A DNA stretch of 64,000 nt from positions 775,983 to 839,982 of the forward strand of contig JACDOX010000038.1 of the NCBI GenBank assembly GCA_014549065.1, in the 5' to 3' direction. Shown in pieces: positions 59,571-64,000 of this stretch. A program made the translations under genes and the position numbers. Position 1 is the first letter of the stretch. Every line of letters begins with the position of its first letter. The stretch comes from Cardinalis cardinalis (taxonomy: Eukaryota > Chordata > Aves > Passeriformes > Cardinalidae). The notes below the pieces were generated by a model. That model was not told where the DNA came from. It saw only the letters and a program-made list of their open reading frames with translations, and ran no database searches.

Positions 59571-60289
59571 TCTATATCCTTCATGACTGAGTGTAGAAGA
59601 GAGCTGCAAAAAGCACTTGCTGAGTTATGGTGCATGCAGGGTACTTACATGTGTACATGATCACTTCCCAGGTGTACTGGAAGCTTTTTTTGAGTGGTTT
59701 NTGATAATTGTACAAACTGTTGTCAACTCATGGCTGCTTTAAAATGGTGATCTGTTTTGAAGCCCTTCTACCTTAANAAACTTTACTAGCCTGTGAGTCA
59801 CACACGGACATTTGTTGGTATGTGTGTGTAAGTTGTGCTGAGCTCGAGGTGCCTTGATATTACTGAGGTCCTTCATCTCCAATGCAGTATAAGTAATTGT
59901 TACCAATATTGAATGCAGTATGAAAAAACTGTACACTGCCAATGGTGTTCAGACAAATTTGCCTTCATGCTTTGCCATTACAATAGGTTTTTCTCAGATA
60001 GCACCATGGGAGCTTTGTAAAAGCAAAGGAAGGAGAAACTGGAATTGCTGGAATCTCTCCTATTTCCTCAGGACCAGAAAAACCTGAGCAGTGCCAAAGT
60101 TTGTTAGGCTGAGGAAAAAGGAGGAGAAGCAGAACCATATGGAGCTTCCTGAGTGGTGTCAGCCCTGGGTAGCTTCTGCAACCAGTGTTCTGGGAGAGGG
60201 GGAGTGTGTTACAAGTTAAGACATCAATTTTGAACTTTGTGAAGCATTAATTTTTGAACCCTTAACACCTCTTTTACCCACATCCCCAG

Positions 60290-60355
60290 ACAAAAAAAAA
60301 AAAAAACCAAAACCCCTCAGAAACCATAACAACAACAACAACAAACCCCCAAACC
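60290..60355 (+). repeat. A-rich and CAA low-complexity tract
   Basis: A run of about 14 A is followed by ACAACAACAACAACAA and C/A-rich sequence. It may be the tail of an unrecognised retroposon or plain simple repeat. Confidence 0.7.
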
Positions 60356-61094
60356 AAATAGGAGATAGGCATCTGCTATCTTTAAATACAGCAGAGTAAG
60401 CATTCCTATTGATTTACACAGTTCAAAACCAAGTTGATCTTTTTGCATTCAAAAAAATAGAAAAGAGGAAATATGTAAGGGGTGCAATGAAACGTTAAAT
60501 ATAAACTGAGACTGTCTTTCAGACTTCAAGCAGTTAAGTTATGCCAGTCCAGTGTGTCAGAAACTTACTTGATACTGTATATATTATCAACAGGGACATT
60601 GTCTGCTGTAAATTAAGATGATCTCCATATATATTAGGCCATATTTTATTACACAGGTGTGACCATAGTCATAGTTTAGTAAACACCTTCCATCCTAGTT
60701 GCATCCTCTCCTGCTTTTCTTTGCATTATTTCATGCAGACAGAGTTAATATAAAGATGCTTGTAGCATGGCCTAAGAAATTCTTACTTCCTCGCCTCTCG
60801 TTCCTGTCCTGTGCCACCATCATCCCATTGGTTTTGGGGGTGCAGCCATTGGCAGGACTGTGCTGTAGCATGCATTAGTGACCTGCTGTGGGTTAGAAGC
60901 CCCAATCCTCCAAATATGTGAAATGACCCAGGCTACAGTGATGTAGTCCACGGTGCTGCCTTGTAAGCAGCAGTATCAGCAGAACTGGGGAGGAGATGTT
61001 TTGCAGGAGGGGCAGAGGAAATTTCTAAAGTTTGTATTACTCCTGAGGCATCTTATGAGACTTTCCGTATCAGGCAAACACACTGCTCTTAGGG

Positions 61095-61320
61095 CTTGAT
61101 TGCCTATTGCCTGTCCCATCACTCCTTACAGAGAAGTGGGACGAGGATTCTTCCACTTCCCGTGGGAGCCTGTTCCACAANCTAATAGAGTTTTCTGTCA
61201 GGAAACGTTTCTTAATTGGGCTTTAATCATGGGTGTCAGACTGCTGGTCCCTGGGATGACCTTAGCCTACATCAATACCAGTGCCTTCCTTGCATGTGCT
61301 GCCTAGAGCCTGCTTCTCCT
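61095..61320 (-). repeat. Old CR1-type LINE 3' fragment
   Basis: The + strand shows the reverse complement of the CR1 3' region: 'tgggagcctgttccacaa', an N, 'ctaatagagttttctgtcag' and 'gaaacgtttcttaattgggc'. The sense reading would be '...gaaacgtttcctgac...ttgtggaacaggctccca', matching the usual CR1 order. It is inactive. Confidence 0.6.
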
Positions 61321-64000
61321 CCTGCTCTGGCATTTATTGTAGGCCCNTTTCGACTGTAGGCAGCTGTACCTTGGCTCAGACTCCACTGTCCTTAGTGCTG
61401 CTGTTGGAGGCTGTTGCAGAAGTTGAGATCTGGGACTCCACGTCAATGGCCTGAATCTGTTACAGCACAGCTATCCCATGGCCTAATTGTGTTGCTGTCA
61501 AATCCAAAAGTGTGGGTAAGACTCCAGTATTTTCCTGCATTCAGTTTAAAGCAGGGCTTTTGATTTCTTTTACATGACAGAGTTTGTGCTGCCTATGTTG
61601 AAGCAGCAAGGAAGAGCAACCCAGCCAAGCTGTTCGTCTGTGAGGCTGTGGAAATACCAACCATGAGGCTCAGCAATGTAGACTCTGTATGCAGTGTATC
61701 CAATTTGGCAGTTGTGGGTGAAGAGTCTGCCTTGCTAGCTCCTCAAGGAGTGGCTCTTCCAAGGCTGGTGCACCAGGTTGTGGTGGCTGGCTGTGAGCAG
61801 ATGGACAGGTTTCCTGGGGAGAACAGCATGCACCCACTGTTACAGCCCTGGTATGCCCTTTAGTATAGAGGCACTAGAACACTTCACAGCTCATGGCTGT
61901 TGTTTTGCCCATGTTGACTTCACAAAAACATTTGATACTTTTCAGATCTCTTCTCTTTNGTGCTGAACCTCCTCGCTTTCTTGCATTCCCTTTCCAAGGT
62001 GGGATGAGTAGAGCACATTTCAGTGCTGCAGAGGCAAATGTATCTTTGACTTGCATTGTATCGTTATGAAATGGACGGTATTTCTAGTTGGTTTCTAGTA
62101 CAGTCAGTACTCCTATCTGCTTCCATTATTTTGGTAGACCTTGTAATGTGATATCTTTTTAAAGAATGGATGTAATTACTCCAGAAGCGAGGGGTGGATG
62201 AACTGTTTGGACAATGACCCATTAAACTGTTCACANCCAGAATGGTTGTGACACCAGAGATATGAAGTAGCTTTCTTAGTGTTTCTCCTGATCTCCTCCT
62301 CTGTACCCAACATGGACCCTCTATATCCTCATCCTGCCTCTGTATCCTCCAGTTCATGTCCTGGCTCCCTTCTGCTCCTCACCACTCTGCCACTGAGTTA
62401 TTTCTCTGGTATCCCCACACAGTTCTTACTTCTCACCAGCTGTGGGTTCCTNTCTTCCTTTATCCTCAGAGGTCTTTGTCCGCCTTTCCAAATGGTGCTT
62501 TGCGTTGTTGGTTCTTCAGGCTCTGCCCTTCCTAACTGTACTGCCTACTACACAAGGGAGAGCTTTTTGCTTTTCTCCATTCACATGGGAGAAATAAAAC
62601 TTCTGTCTTGTCTAGGAGTGCNTAAAACACAGCCACACTGTCACCAGATTTTTGGTTAGTTTGTGTGCTCTTTGACTCAGCTTATCTCTTCCCTGTTAAC
62701 CATGTATGTAGTATCCCTTTTCCCTTTGTTTTCNTGGGGTTTGCATGCAGTGTCTTCCCCTAGGTCTTAGTGTCATGCCTGTTGAATCCGAGGGTGTCGT
62801 TTTACGAGAGGGCTGTTTTCAGCAGTTCCTGTTGCTGCCTCTCAGCTACTTGTTCAGCTGTGCCAGTGCAGCTGAACGTGCTGCTGCACATTGAACTGGA
62901 TCAGGGAATTGATCTGGNTTAAAGTAGCCAAGGTGGAGAGGAAAGCTGCTTAACCCAGCGATTTGCTCAAAGAAATACTTGAAAAACTACAGTTTAAGAG
63001 CACTTTGACTTGACGGCCCTTTGACTAACAACCCCCTGGTATAGAAATCCCTTGTTTAAATGTAGAGTTGCTGCCTCTGCCCCTCCCGAGCTATTAAACA
63101 TCAGCGGCCACCTGCTTCAGGCTTAGAGCAGCTGCTGCAGGTTAAGATGTGCTGTGAAGCCGCTACAGCATGCATGGGACATGATGCTGTTTGGAAGGGA
63201 TGAGGACCCCCTGGAGTAGAAATGGACATGTGTCAAAGTGTGCAAAATTGTCCTTTCATGGAACATCACAGACTGAGACAAAGCTGTGTGCTTTTTTTCC
63301 ATGATTGCTGGTCTGGTTTCACCCTGAGCCTTATTAATGTTCCAGGATGTTGCTGTGTCACTGAGTGTTGGAAATACAGCATACCTTGATGCTGGCTCAA
63401 AATGTTGAAAATGCTTCCCTCTGCCCTTCTCTGTGGGACACATTTAACCNGCCCCATCCCTCCCGAGCTGCTAGAGTGGAGCCCTGTCTGGTGGCTCTGC
63501 TCCTGCTCTTCCCCTTGGCTTTCTCATACCCTTCCCTGCCTGATCCGTTCATGTGCTCCCAACTTCATGCTGTCCAGGGTTTAATTTTTGTTTAAGATCT
63601 TCGTTCCTTTAATGACAGCGGGAACTGAAGGCTGCTCTCTGTGGGGGCTGTGGTGCGCGGCTGCGCTTGAGGTAATGAGACTTGATGAAAACCTCTTGTT
63701 ACTGTGGCAAGATTTCTTCCTTCTCTGTGTTTAAGAAGAAGGGGAGGGGGAGGAGGAAAAGTGACAGACCCTGCTGGGTATGTTAATATATTTTTAATGG
63801 CTTCCATGTGGCTAGCTGAGGACTTATTTGTCCAGCCTGCGAGAAAAGGGTGGCAGCACGTTATTCTTGTGCNCCTTTGAGCTTAGCTGGGAGTTGAAAT
63901 GGGAAAGAGGGAGGATTGAGTGAAAATTTCACAGAAATCCTGTTGATAAAAATGAAATCTGCTGGAGATGGAGGGGATTGGCAGGGAGAGAAAGATTGGA

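Larger units (their letters stand above)
45000..64000 (+). other. TCF20: Probable first intron of TCF20, no coding exon seen
   Basis: Nineteen kilobases follow the CpG island without a recognisable coding exon, consistent with the long first intron before the very large coding exon known in TCF20. Contents include a TTG-rich patch (about 45898-45935), a MIR, a TATG microsatellite, two tRNA-derived SINE fossils, an A-rich/CAA tract and a CR1 fragment, listed separately. The window ends inside this stretch. Confidence 0.45.

Noticed and set aside
1..64000. Bacterial-type systems, CRISPR arrays or viral genes
   Set aside because: No regularly spaced repeats, operons or viral domains were seen; the sequence is vertebrate nuclear DNA.

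Overview
The window is vertebrate nuclear DNA, most likely from a bird. The protein-coding exons have canonical GT/AG (one GC/AG) splice sites. Interspersed repeats are sparse and old: CR1-type LINE fragments, MIR-like and tRNA-derived SINE fossils, and a decayed Penelope-like element. Introns are compact and there are two CpG islands. A turtle or crocodilian cannot be excluded from sequence alone, but those genomes are usually richer in repeats. Isolated single N bases are scattered throughout and look like ambiguous or heterozygous sites, not assembly gaps. I see no bacterial, viral or CRISPR-like system.

Left part (1-16 kb): a SOCS1-like gene lies on the + strand. Its whole coding region is in one exon (CDS 4780-5463). 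A strong splice acceptor and two short upstream reading frames precede it, as in known SOCS1 genes, and a poly(A) signal lies near 6.29 kb. It has the kinase-inhibitory-like segment, an SH2 domain and a BC-box, but the Cullin5 half of the SOCS box is not recognisable. Around it are long stretches with no gene I can support and one CR1 fragment. A CpG island at 16.0-16.5 kb looks like a promoter, and its YY1-type initiator points to leftward transcription.

Middle part (19.9-35 kb): a complete six-exon NFAM1 gene (NFAT-activating protein with ITAM) on the + strand, assembled here from splice sites and continuous phase. It encodes 250 residues: signal peptide, one V-type Ig domain, one transmembrane helix, a proline-rich segment and an ITAM split across exons 4 and 5, with a third YxxI at the C-terminus. 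Intron 3 appears to use a GC donor.

Right part (35-64 kb): a repeat-bearing spacer (MIR, CR1/L3-like LINE, Penelope-like fossil) is followed by a CpG island at 44.46-45.66 kb. It has tandem GC boxes and a good splice donor at 45000. In human, TCF20 follows NFAM1 in the same orientation, so this is most simply the promoter and non-coding first exon of TCF20. The remaining 19 kb would be its first intron, and I find no coding exon there, only repeats.

Both recognised genes belong to immune-cell signalling: NFAM1 signals through Syk-family kinases to NFAT, and SOCS1-like proteins dampen JAK-STAT signalling. Nothing in the sequence shows that they are co-regulated.
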